DNA of 47,477 nt from NCBI GenBank assembly GCA_036897485.1, contig JAYMTF010000173.1:1-47477 (forward strand), written 5' to 3'. Every line of letters starts with the position of its first letter. Position 1 is the stretch's first letter. Under the pieces are notes generated by a model, which was not told the origin of the DNA, searched no databases, and saw only the letters and a program-made list of their open reading frames with translations. Below, piece after piece: positions 10,901 to 25,465 of this stretch. The DNA is from Pelargonium nanum. Taxonomy: Eukaryota > Streptophyta > Magnoliopsida > Geraniales > Geraniaceae. Made by a program: the position numbers and the translations under genes.

Positions 10901-13900
10901 TAATGAGGATGACAGCTTACTTGGATCAGGGAGCTTGTCTGGTGGTGCAATGAATATGAATGGTGCCAAGGTACGTCTCCTTTCCTCTGTGAACACATTA
11001 ATCACCATTAATAACCTTTATGTTAACCAGTTTTTATGTCATTGCATCTGCTGTGTAGAGGAAATTTGATTTAATAGCATCTCCTGCCAAGACAATTTCA
11101 AGCCCACTTTCTCCTCATCGTTCTCCTGCATCTCATTCAAATGGCACTGCTGGTGGTGTGAATTCGAAGATGGTGGCTACACCCGGAAGGATGGCAGCCA
11201 CACCTGTAAGCACAGCAATGACAACTGCAAAGTGGCTTCGCACTGTCATATCTCCACTTCCATCCAAGCCCTCTGTAGAATTGGCACAATTCCTAGCATC
11301 CTGCGATGAAGATGTCACTGAGGATGTGATCCGTAGGGCTCACATAATACTAGAGGCCATCTTTCCTAGCAGTGCACTTGGAGAGCGTACAAACTTGATG
11401 GACAACATTTGGGCGGAACAGCGTAGACTAGAAGCAATGAAATTGTATTATAGGGTCTTAGAAGCGATGTGCAGAGCTGAGGCCCAAATTCTGCATGGAA
11501 ATAATTTGACTTCATTATTAACCAATGAGAGGTTTCATAGATGCATGCTAGCATGTTCTGCAGAACTAGTCCTTGCAACACATAAGACTGTAACAATGTT
11601 GTTTCCTGCGGTGTTGGAGAGAACTGGAATTACAGCTTTTGATCTTAGCAAGGTGATAGAGAGTTTCATTAGGCATGAGGAGTCCCTTCCAAGGGAATTG
11701 AGGCGACACCTAAATTCATTGGAAGAGCGACTTTTGGAGAGCATGGTATGGGAAAAGGGTTCCTCAATGTACAATTCTCTAACAGTTGCAAGACCGACCC
11801 TCTCTGCTGAAATAAATCGTCTTGGGTTATTAGCAGAACCAATGCCATCTCTGGATGCAATTGCCATGCATATCAACTATTCTGGTGGAGGCCTGCCTCC
11901 TGTTCCTTTGCAGAAGCACGAAACATCATCAGGTATTTTTATTTGTCATATTTGGTTTACTCTATATATGCTATCGTTGCAAATGTGGAAAAAGGTTATT
12001 ACTTTACTGTATGCCCCAAAATTTGCTTCTCATATAATGATGCACATTTGTAATTGGAATGATTTGGTATTTTTCTTTTCCTTTCTCTCCCCTCTTCAAG
12101 AGCAAATTGAATTGGAAACAATCTAACATGTTACCATGCTATTACTTCTCAGGCCAGAATGGGGATATGAGGTCTCCTAAGAGAGTTTGTGCGGACTATC
12201 GAAGTGCCCTTGTAGAGCGAAATTCATTTACATCACCAGTGAAGGATCGTCTTCTGGCCTTAGGTAACCTTAAATCAAAGCTACCACCGCCTCCTTTGCA
12301 GTCTGCTTTTGCAAGGTACTAGATTTTTCTTCAGAAGCAGGAAATTTGAAATGTAATCTGTTTACATGATGTTGCTTCTTTATTTGTTCTCTGTCTAAAG
12401 TCTTTTTTTTTTTTTGGGATCTGCTTATAGTCCCACTCGACCAAATCCAGGAGGTGGAGGGGAAACGTGTGCAGAAACTGGGATTAATATTTTCTTCAGC
12501 AAGGTAATTACAGTCTTTACGAGATTGTTTGCTGCATTTATTGATGTTTTGGTGTGGATTGGAGTTTATGAAGAGCACATTTCATTGGCTCTAGAAAGCT
12601 ATCTATCATCTAATGGTGTATTTAATTTAACCACACTATTTGAAATTTACTAGCAGGTTTCTTATTCTATGTATGGTACATTGGTACATAATAATCTTGT
12701 AGAAGATATGTAGATGTGACTATATTAGCCATTTGTTTAACTTGGTGTTTGTTGATGCAACTTGGTTTATCCAGAAAACCAAGAAACAAAATTTTCTACT
12801 ACCTTATTTCTGATTTCTGAATGGTTTAGAAGTGAAGGTATATTATTTGCTTGTGTTCCTATAATAGTTGCATGCTACCATTCAAATTCAGCACCAGAGG
12901 TATAATGTTGTATTGCCATCTCTACAAGGGTTTTGTTCTATTCCAAATTTGCTACATGGCCTCGTTTAATATTGTTAACAGAATACTTGTATAGTTTTTA
13001 GTCCCTTGAGTTCATACCTGATATTATAAAATTTGGTTTCATCACTAATATTTTGAGTACTTGTGCTTTCTAGATTATCAAGCTAGCTGCTGTTAGAGTC
13101 AATGGTATGGTTGAGAGACTACAACAATCTCAGCAGACAAGGGAGAGTGTGTATTATCTTTTTCAACAAATACTTAGTCAGCGGACATCTCTCTTTTTTA
13201 ACCGTCATATTGACCAGATCATCCTTTGCTGTTTCTATGGAGTTGCTAAGGTTCACTTTTAAGAAGTTTTTTTTTTCTTCCCTTTTTCTTTTAGTCAAAT
13301 TTTCAGCTTCCCTGAATTTAACCATGCATTTCCATGCAGATTTCTCAACTGAACCTGACCTTTAGGGAAATCATTTTCAACTATAGGAAGCAACCACAAT
13401 GTAAACCGCAAGTTTTCCGTAGTGTGTTTGTTGACCGGTCATCAGCTCGCCGCAATGGGGTATGTTACCTGATCATAGTTGTCAGTCTGTCTATTTATAG
13501 AGAGATTTAACCCTATATGTGTCATGAAAACAGAGAATGGGACAGGAACATGTTGATATTATCACATTTTACAATGAAATATTCATTCCCGCTGTAAAGC
13601 CCCTGCTGGTGGAGCTTGGCCCTGCCGGAAAAGCTTCAAGAAATAACCGGGTTCCTGAAGCTAACAATAACAATGATGGCGGTATGCTTTTTCACTACAA
13701 CCGCTGTAGTTCTCATTTTGCTTATTTCATATCCGTGGTAATTTAAGCTATTGGAAGCTATCATTGACATTTATCTTTTATCTTTCTTGGAAAAACAGCT
13801 CAATGCCCTGGGTCACCCAAAATATCTCCATTTCCTAGTCTACCTGATATGTCACCGAAGAAAGTATCTGCTGCGCATAATGTCTATGTCTCCCCATTGC

Positions 13901-14913
13901 GATCATCTAAGGTACCTATTTATTTTGATTATCTTTCTTAGTCTTCATGTCTACATAATATGTCATCTGAGATTATTTGGAGAAGGCTTAATAATTTCCT
14001 CAATTCCTGTAAAGTTACTCTTTGTTGTTTATTTGGTACATAATGCATGCTCAAACTTATAATATGCCATTATGCCTTCAATAAAATGGCAACTTCATAA
14101 CTATTAACACTGTTTTAGGCAGTCATAAAGCTTGTAACTATCCATATTTGGCCACCTGAGTCATCACTAGAAGGATAGTACTTGAGCCTTATATGGTGAC
14201 CTAACTTGTTAAGAATAGCATCCATGATAAGAAATCTCCGTACTTGACAAGAACTATTTTTTCCCATCTGGGAGGCATTGATTTTTGGGATCTGAAGATT
14301 ATAGACAGTTGTTTTATGAAATGTAGTATGTGATATTTAGCTACAGGACACAATGGTTAACTGTTTTTTTTAACCTTCTGCTTTGCTATATATATGATCT
14401 TCAAACTCTTACACATTGTGATAGGTAATAAGTGATTGATCTTTATGGTTAACTTAAACGTAATTAGAGCCAAGTCAAGGAAGTTTTCTGCTCTTGAATC
14501 AAGGCTCGTGGTCCAATTTAATTTACTTTTCCTTGTCTCTCTGCTTAATTCTACAGATGGATGCTCTAATCTCACATAGCTCTAAAAGCTATTACGCATG
14601 TGTTGGAGAAAGTACGCGTGCTTATGAAAGCCCTTCAAAAGATTTGACTGCTATCAACAACCGGTTGAATGGGTATGTTTCTTTCCCCCCTATATGTTAA
14701 CAAGTTGAGTTTACGAGTATTGTTATGTAATGGATGCTTATATAAATTCTTTTCCTCTTCAGTACCCGGAAACTCAGAGGCACACTCAATTTCGACGAGG
14801 TTGATGTAGGTTTAGTTAGTGATTCAATGGTTGCCAACAGTCTTTACCTTCAAAATGGGACTTGCGCATCATCATCAGGGGCACCCATGAAAATTGAGCA
14901 ACCCGACCCTTGA
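7966..14913 (+). CDS. RBR1: Retinoblastoma-related protein (RBR), complete, 18 coding exons
   Basis: Exons: 7966-8064, 8151-8255, 8348-8490, 8570-8666, 8806-8852, 9771-9969, 10270-10336, 10487-10666, 10777-10970, 11059-11932, 12153-12315, 12431-12503, 13074-13250, 13340-13459, 13534-13681, 13799-13911, 14557-14672, 14763-14913. All are GT-AG and in phase, giving 1021 aa, the usual plant RBR size. RBR represses E2F/DP target genes to hold G1/S and directs stem-cell and stomatal divisions. The N-terminal domain includes [15 protein letters not shown] and [12 protein letters not shown]. Pocket A runs from about residue 425 ([19 protein letters not shown]) to 620, and pocket B from about 723 ([16 protein letters not shown]). 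At least ten SP/TP sites, candidate CDK targets, sit before A, in the spacer and in the C-terminus. ATG 7966 was chosen for a plant-like N-terminus (MDDSQS); the same frame stays open upstream to ATG 7888, within the presumed leader intron. Confidence 0.97.
9045..9400 (+). mobile_element. TRIM-like LTR relic in RBR intron 5
   Basis: A stretch beginning TGGTCAAG at 9045 and running to 9145 is followed at once by TGGTATCACAA, a primer-binding-site-like motif for initiator tRNA-Met. A second, diverged copy of the start (CCCACATTGATTAGAT) follows a G20 run at 9253-9272 that sits where a polypurine tract would be. This is the layout of a miniature LTR element with no coding capacity. It is old and degraded. 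The right end is not settled. Confidence 0.4.
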
Positions 14914-15178
14914 TCTGTAAGCTTGGTAAGGTTCTCATATGATATAGTTAGTTTTTTTTTTCTCCAGTCATGTAAAGTTCTAACCATGCTGGACACTCTA
15001 GATAATTATTATTTTTGGGTCTTGTTCGAGGTCGGGTTCTTGTAAATTCTGGCCATAGTCTCTGTTACACTCTCTATGGGCTTGGGGTGTTGTATGAGCG
15101 GTAGGTTATTGTAGAATGGCCGCCACTGCCCCTTGTGCTTTTGTGTATGTTTAGGAAAGTCTCTGCTTAGGTGATTTT

Positions 15179-15184
15179 AATAAA
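15179..15184 (+). terminator. Probable polyadenylation signal of RBR
   Basis: AATAAA lies about 265 bp after the RBR stop codon at the end of a T-rich 3' UTR-like stretch. It is followed by AAATAGG and more T-rich sequence. Plant polyadenylation signals are loose, so this is only the best candidate. Confidence 0.4.
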
Positions 15185-15216
15185 TAAAATAGGATCTTTT
15201 TTTGCTTGTTTATTTA

Positions 15217-15368
15217 TTTACTATTGATGAATTTCAGCAGAGAATATACGTAGGTTCTATGCATTATTCTTCAGTGAAAGAAAAAATGCAAATTTACTAT
15301 TGATGAATTTCAGCAGAGAATGTACGTAGGTTCTATGCATTATTCTTCAGTGAAAAAAAAAAAGCAAA
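15217..15368. repeat. Tandem duplication, 76 bp x 2
   Basis: Two consecutive 76-bp units (15217-15292 and 15293-15368) differ at about one internal position and in the length of a terminal A-run. It lies just after the probable RBR poly(A) signal. The near identity suggests a recent duplication. Confidence 0.9.
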
Positions 15369-16798
15369 TACAATCATAAATATAGCAAAAGATCCTCCAC
15401 AGTCCACGCACCCGAAGGTGACCCACGAAATTGTTTGCAGCAATATTTTACTTGCAACTTGTTTGAAAGAGGTGTCGGTTTTTGAAAGAGATGGCTTGAT
15501 TTTTAAAAGAGGTGACTCGGTTTCTGAGCAATTTACTCGCGAATGTCAGCAAGTTGCAAGCAAAATGTTGCTCGCAATTCCCAACATTTAGCGGTCAAAT
15601 TGAGTGGAATAATTGCAAGTTAATGTGCTCGCTAGAGAACGAGGAAACGACACTCAAATTTTTGCTATTGAGTGAGTATATTTTGTCTCACTGTTTGCTC
15701 AGCTAAAGACAATTTTGGAAACAACTTTTTGCTCCCAGTTTGCTCACAAATCACAATGATCATGTCTCTCATCAAATTTATTATTTGTTCACTCTTTTTA
15801 CATTACTTATTCTTATTTTTTTCGGCTCATAATCTTTAGCTTAAGATCACTTTTACATTTACCAAACAGGTAACTTGATGAAAAAAGTCAATTCAGTGCT
15901 TATAAACTAGTTTGACCAAATTGTAAGTTAAAACAAACTCTCTAAGTGACTTTGACGGCTCATCCACTTTCCTCTTGTTCTTCTTTGACTTGCACAAAGT
16001 CTATCCCATTTTGATATTGTACACTGGAATATTAGCCTCGGCACCCATGCCATACACACGGTCATGTCTCTTACCGACCGCCTCTAACCAAACGATGTCA
16101 AGATCAATAGAGTGTTCGAGGCAACAACCTCTTCTAAAATTTTCCTCTCCCGTGCGTAGTCATAAGCAATCTACAAACAAGTTTGAAGCAGTCCACCAAT
16201 TAGAGAATCTCCACAAACTACTCAATAGGCCGTATCATAAAAACAAACGTGTTTGAAGATAACAAATGTAAAAGCCAAACACTTCCCAAATAGTCTAATT
16301 AATTTGTAACTCTACTCTCGTAAGTATCACGTCCACATCTACATGTAAAGTCAACAAAAGATGGCTTAACTCAGTTTCACAAAAACACACCATTCACAGT
16401 AACACACCATACATGGAAGCCTCGCATCGCAAGTCAACATAAGATGAGTTTTCAGGTACAAAAGCACAAATAAAACTCATACCCAATAATACACATGGCA
16501 ATTTACTAAGTGTACCAAGTAGACATCAAAACTAAATCATCTATATAGTACGCGATAGTTTACGTACCGTTGTGTTATTAGCTTGTTCATTTATGTACTC
16601 AATTGTCTCCTTCTTCATGTGAGCCTTCTTGTATAAATGTTTGCGGGTCTGTGGCATTTATCCAGATGATGTCTACATGATCACAACATAAATGTTATAA
16701 GTCAAGTTAAGAAGTTCACAATTTTCTGGCATAGTGCGGCTAGTGATCGGCGGTTGTAATTGTTAGACATAACGTTCACTACATACACAAAAATCGGA

Positions 16799-16927
16799 CC
16801 ACATCATCTTCTTAACCACAGTGGGAATATATTCTCATCTCAACCAAGCACTTGTCCAATGATGTTTGACGATATGAGAGGCTTCTAGAGGCATACCCCC
16901 ACATCATCTTCTTAACCACAGTGGGAA
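16799..16927. repeat. 29-bp direct repeat, copies 100 bp apart
   Basis: An identical run beginning CCACATCATCTTCTTAACCA and ending GTGGGAA occurs at 16799-16827 and 16899-16927. It lies inside the transposon-derived region and is probably part of it. Confidence 0.85.
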
Positions 16928-17347
16928 CCTTTCACCAATTTCTTTAGGTTCATCATCTCTAGGAGCATGACACCAAATCTTATAAGAAAGATATATTTCG
17001 CAAAAGGATATGAAAATTTATTTGTTAAAATTTCATATTTCATCAAGAATATGGAATATTAACCCTAATAAATTGCAGACATATCAACCAAAATATAGAG
17101 AAAAAATTGTGTCATCAAACTTGCCATTGAAATTGCTAATTTAGAGTTTGATTAATAAAAATTTCAAATCCAAATCAATTACTAAAAAAAATAAGAAACA
17201 TGGTCGAGAGAAGAGGTAAGGAAGAAAGAGAAGAGGGGTCTAAATACAAATACAACTTACAGTTTGTTCACCAAGAATGTGACTAGTATGTCTTTTTCCA
17301 TTTCGCCACTGGCAGTGGTGAGTCCATACACAAAGTTTCAAGTGAAC

Positions 17348-17536
17348 GCAACTCAGTCCGAGAGTAATCTTGTCCACTTGAATAGTTGTTACAACAACAA
17401 ATATTGGGTCGCAACTCAGTCTGACAACAGTCTCGTCCACTTGAATAGTTGCTATAACAACAAATATTGGGTCGCAACTCAATCTGACAATAACCTTGTC
17501 CACCTGAATAGTTGCTACAATAACAAATATTAGGTC
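17348..17536. repeat. Tandem repeat, 63 bp x 3
   Basis: Three units starting GCAACTCAGTC or GCAACTCAATC at 17348, 17411 and 17474 are spaced exactly 63 bp apart, with a few substitutions. 63 is a multiple of three, so both strands stay open as 21-residue repeats. On the minus strand the repeat reads about DPIFVVIATIQVDE. It lies in the minus-strand transposon-like region, upstream of the transposase-like fragments. I do not recognise the peptide. Confidence 0.85.
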
Positions 17537-18379
17537 ACATCGTTGGAACATAACATCTTCATATTTGCCTATATGCCATCGTTCTGAAGGAAGATCAACT
17601 TCAGATGTCCTGCACATTGTTCCAGCCCACCTTCATAGATGCGAAAATCATTTGACTCACCTAAAAAGATGAGGCATGACTAGTTAAACGATATGGTCTC
17701 ATAAGACTAGGTCATTTAGGTTAGGTTTGAAAGTCCAGAAATAAAGTAATTTAAATTGTCATGTGCGCCTAATAATGTCAAAAAATTGAGCAGAACCTCC
17801 CTGTGGTATTGCTCACAAACACATGACTACTAAATTAATGGTCTTTCGATGGTCTTTCGTTCACCGAAACCATAATTTAAAGAATTTAGAGTAGTGACTT
17901 TAAAAAATCTAACATCTATTCTCTTCCAGAAATCCACCCCCATAATTAATGCATGCAGGTGATAAATCTAACCGTTTGTGACAGAATTAATTTCCATCAG
18001 AATACTAACCGAACTAAATTCGGTCATAGATTTTTTGCCACAAAAATTGGTGGAAGAATCCAAATTACATGATACTTATGTCACATCTTATAGAGTTATT
18101 GTAAGGTAAAAACACAGCACACTCAAATTATTAGAGAGACATCTCAATATTTAGAACAGTGAAATCCACCTTACAAAATTGGTATACAACTAGTACTATA
18201 AAATACAAGATTCTAGCCTTTCTTTCAAGTATAAAATAGAAACCATCAAACCAGTAGTATAATCATATCAAATCAACTAAACATCAAAAACAGAACTAGG
18301 ATTCAATCAAACCTAAGAATTGAAAGACATTTATATACAAACAACAAAGCAAAAAAACAAGCAAAAGTGAGCGTACCAT

Positions 18380-18577
18380 TACTTTGAACAGAGAAACCAC
18401 GGCCGAGCAAGCTTGATTTTGCTTGTACCGATCGAAATTGGCCGTTGCCTTTTTGCGGACGAACTTTCTATGATTCCATGTCGATCGATTTGCGGATATC
18501 GAAACAGTGATACGGAATCGATCAGATTCGATTTCAGCTCCACAGCTACCCATCCTGATTCTACCACAACCCTTCAT
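18380..18577 (-). other. Orphan exon-like ORF, unrecognised
   Basis: A GC-richer open frame on the minus strand starts MKGCGRIRMGSCGAEIESD and runs about 66 codons to a good donor (ATG then GTACGC near 18377). It looks like a first exon. No following exon of a host gene could be found leftwards, where transposon debris lies. The plus-strand ORF over the same bases looks like a shadow. It could be a remnant of a gene cut by the transposon or a leader of a non-coding transcript. No function is suggested. Confidence 0.25.
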
Positions 18578-18810
18578 TGTTTAGCGTTTTGGTTTTCATT
18601 TCGATCCTGGAGACTGTATTTTATGGAGATAACGTGTTGTCGTACTCGTATGTAATGTTGTGAAGCCCGGGCCGAGCGGGCGGTTCAACAGGGAACCGAC
18701 AGATATTTCCGGTCCGATTCTATGTTCATCCGTTGATTAGTCAAATCCGGAAAGAACCGGGGATAAGATGGGACCGGTTGAGTGATTTGCCGGGTTTTTT
18801 GTGTGGCAAA

Positions 18811-19121
18811 TATTATACTGGTCCAAACTTTTGTGTTTCAACCCAATATGGTCTCTGAACTTTCGACTCATTTTGGTACTTAATTTTTTTAAACCCAAAA
18901 TAGTTCGTAAACTTTCAAATATTGACCTGGTTTGGTCCTTTAACTTTTGATACAAGCTTTTAAGGGTAAGGATCATTTTTGACCAATTTTTAAAAGCCGA
19001 GGAACCAAATTAGATCGAAAGACGAAAAATGCTTAAGGACCATTTTGAAGCAATATTTGAAAGTTGAGGAACCAAATTAGATCGAAACACAAAAGTTCAC
19101 GGGATATGTTTACCCTTGTTG
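18811..19121. repeat. Fold-back MITE-like element with long inverted ends
   Basis: The left end contains CAAACTTTTGTGTTTC and the right end contains the complement GAAACACAAAAGTTCACG. Inside, several pieces of the type TGGTCTCTGAACTTTC and GAAAGTTGAGGAACCAAATT pair or repeat. This pattern ('fully of ...AACTTT...TTTGGT...') is a common non-autonomous repeat in dicots. No coding capacity. Boundaries are approximate. Confidence 0.6.
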
Positions 19122-19649
19122 GGTAGATGGGAGATATCATTCATGGCTATGGCTTTGAGATATCCATCCACTGTTGTTTACTCCATGTCTCTAAATAAGC
19201 TTATTTTTCTGTAATCACATTGCTTTAGTTATTGAATTATATTAAAGCACAATTGTGACTGAACCTCTTGGGGAAGTAGCATATACATCAACCACCAACC
19301 AAGATTTCTGCAATTTGCTAGCAAATTTTGACTAAATGAACAATTATGACAAAAACTTGCATCTGGATTGTAATAGCTTGGTAATATAGTATGAAACATA
19401 GACAAAGCTTGGTAAATAAATTTGGGTTTGTGGATACTATTGGGACAATGTAAATGCTGCACCAATCCAATTTGAAACTATGGAATTGTTTTAACATTCT
19501 TCATAGCTAATCTTACACTCAGCACATAATGTTGGTGCAAGGAGACAATATTACACCAAATTGTGCCACAATTAAAGAAAAAAAAATCCAAAACTGATAT
19601 ACTGGTCACAACCACAGGAAAATGCCAGCTTTGAAGATTTCAACTTGAC
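19122..19649. other. Intergenic stretch / PRMT3 3' flank
   Basis: AT-rich, with no coding pattern. It holds the convergent 3' side of PRMT3 (minus strand). The nearest plus-strand gene, RBR, ends 4.2 kb to the left. Confidence 0.5.
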
Positions 19650-23368
<3,719 letters not shown>

Positions 23369-23437
23369 GGTGTAGAGTAGGACGAAGAGGAGAGAGCAGA
23401 GCTGTACGGTGCTGGATGGAGTGTTAAACCCTACAAG

Positions 23438-23560
23438 AAACCCTAAAACCTCGTGGAGCCGGTAGAGTAATGGCTGACGTGTCAGCTTCCCGGAGCATAG
23501 AACGACCCGGAAAGGTAGATCTAATTGAGCCCGACAGCATTGGACTGTACACCCGGCCCA
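23438..23560. promoter_or_regulatory. Telo-box and site II motif upstream of PRMT3
   Basis: AAACCCTAA lies at 23438-23446 and GGCCCA (site II, TGGGCC on the minus strand) at 23555-23560, 70-195 bp upstream of the first PRMT3 ATG. This pairing is typical of promoters of plant ribosomal-protein and ribosome-biogenesis genes, matching PRMT3's ribosomal role. Confidence 0.55.
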
Positions 23561-24485
23561 TGAGTCCAACAACATTGGACTCTTGGAGCTTGTTTAGATA
23601 AGGTTGTATGAAAAATAGAGTTCTTGAAGTTGTTCCAAAGGATCGACAAGCACCCTCTCGTGCGAACTCGTTATGATTTTGTAAGTGGACCGAAAGAGTC
23701 AAAATGGGTAGAAGATTATGGATAAATTTAAGAAATTATATACTTTTGATGGGTGTGTCATGATCCGAACTAGTTATAGTATTCACTTATACTTTTAGTA
23801 TTATATTTTAACAAAGAGTCTCTTTTCGATAATCATGGAATTACCGCACAATATGTGATGATGCCCTTCACGCCTCACATTGTGACGACTAAGGAGGAAT
23901 GCGTGAAAGTTTGCTTTCGGGATGATTGGAGCCACCACACGGTGTGTGGCAGCCTTGTTTGCTCCTCGGTGTTTTCTTATGTTTCATTGTCTTGATGATC
24001 AATGGGCTTGTGGTAGGCCGACGATTTTTTTTAGCTATTTTTGCTATGACGATCTTAAAAAACAAGTGTTTGGTGTGTGCCGTAGCTATTCAAGAGTAAT
24101 TAGTAAGTATGATAATCAAAGTACACACACGAAAACGATAATTAATCGTATGATTCGTGAATTTTCATGTATCAAATTTAAATTTTTTTGTTATATAACT
24201 TTATGGGCCAACATTTATTCCAAATAAAAAAGTCTAGTAAAATGACTAGCCTTAAATAAAGTAAATTAGTAACCGACTAAACCATATTTCACGGCTAATC
24301 TATAGAACGAAGTAGCAACCACACTTTGTGATTAAATGAGATTAAGAATTAAGAGATGAGGATGGAATAGGTAATTTCATTAGATGCAATGTAATTAGCA
24401 AAAGAGTAGGGTTAATTAACTGTCCAAACATTAACCTCTACAAATAAAAAGAAATTTATTTACCACTTATATATTCAAAATAAAT
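23561..24485. other. Divergent intergenic region between PRMT3 and PATROL1
   Basis: The two genes are head to head. No coding pattern was found. The right end passes into a pyrimidine-rich tract (TCTCTC runs, 24497-24580) that marks the likely PATROL1 core promoter and leader. Confidence 0.5.
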
Positions 24486-24743
24486 TAAAAAATACAATTC
24501 TCTCTCTCACTATGTTCAAATTCTTTGAACACTTGGATTTGCCTCTCCCTTTCTCTCTCCTCCCTTTTTCTCTCTAAAAACTTCCGACCAGAACTGTCGC
24601 GCGCTGCAGAGCCACAGATCACCGAGAGAGTCGCCGAAGCTGACGTTTCCGTTGGACGGCCAGATCTCCCATTCATCTGCTTCACTGATCTCATTGGCCT
24701 CATTTTGACGTTTTCTCTGCATTTCTTCAATGGTTTCGTAGCT

Positions 24744-25368
24744 GTAAGCCAACTGATCATATTCTTATTGTTGTGTATTGCGTTTTGTATATTCATTTCG
24801 GGCTTTACGTGCAATAAGTTTCAATTTCTGCCGATTCCTGTATTTATACATTTTCTTTTCTGAGATGTATTGGTTTTGAAATTCAAGCTTGTAGCGGGCT
24901 CTGTTTGGTTCTCGAGAAAATGAGGTGAGTAAAAGTAGAGAATCTGTAGTCTGGAGCTCGTTGAGTCTGTTTCTTTTGGTTCCGGAGTGAAAGAAGAAAA
25001 ATTATACTGCAGCGGGTATTAAACGGATCATATGGCGATGTTCTGTAGGAATGTAAATTTTGGTTTGGTTTGGCCTTCCGTTCAGCTACCGGTCCTGCCA
25101 AACAGAAAGAATTAGTAAAATTTGTTCCTGTCATTGGAATTGGCGCTGATTTTGATGAATTTGAAGTGTTTTTTTTGGATCAGCAAGTGTACAAACACCG
25201 AGATTCGAACATGAAACATGCTACATACTTATTCATTAGGATTTAATTTCTCGTCCTTGCTCTATGTAAGGTATATTGGACTAGTGGTACAAATAGTGCT
25301 GTAATTATAGTGTTGTTGGGTTTTTCCATGTATATTAAGTATTAACTGTGATTTTTCATTGTTCCCAG
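24744..25368 (+). other. Probable 5' UTR intron of PATROL1
   Basis: A leader running to about 24743 ends at a GTAAGC donor, and a plausible acceptor (TTCCCAG) ends at 25368, followed by about 100 bp before the ATG. A second possible acceptor (GTTGCAG) lies at 25432. The intron contains a partial antisense SINE-like fragment near 25171-25240. Boundaries are inferred from splice signals. Confidence 0.45.
25171..25240 (-). mobile_element. Partial SINE-like fragment in the PATROL1 leader intron
   Basis: The stretch AGCAAGTGTACAAACACCGA, followed by a Pol III B-box-like motif on the minus strand, closely matches the longer copy at 35250-35365. Only the 3' part with the B-box-like region is present. 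Confidence 0.4.
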
Positions 25369-25465
25369 GTTGTAGATTTCAGGTGCTTACTACCAGAGTG
25401 GTTATTTGTTTGTTTATTTTTTGTTGTTGCAGAATTTGTGATTGGTTGTATACTTTGGAACGGAG

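Larger units (their letters stand above)
15440..18200 (-). mobile_element. Degraded En/Spm-like (Ptta-type) plant DNA transposon region
   Basis: Minus-strand fragments resemble plant En/Spm-family transposases. One near 16560-16660 reads TRKHLYKKAHMKKETIEYIN with a GTACGT donor after it. One near 15990-16110 reads EAVGKRHDRVYGMGAEANI, the motif found near the C-terminus of these proteins. Their order fits one gene read leftwards. The region at 15500-15760 is rich in TTGCTC/GAGCAA motifs, like subterminal repeats of CACTA elements. No intact reading frame spans the pieces and I could not fix the terminal CACTA repeats. It is a relic, and its limits are approximate. Confidence 0.5.

Noticed and set aside
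11133-11876. Several minus-strand ORFs inside RBR exon 10
   Set aside because: They are shadows of the 874-bp exon coding pocket A.
13102-13365. Plus-strand ORF of 87 codons in another frame of RBR exon 13
   Set aside because: The RBR pocket B frame covers the same bases with clear conservation and splice sites.
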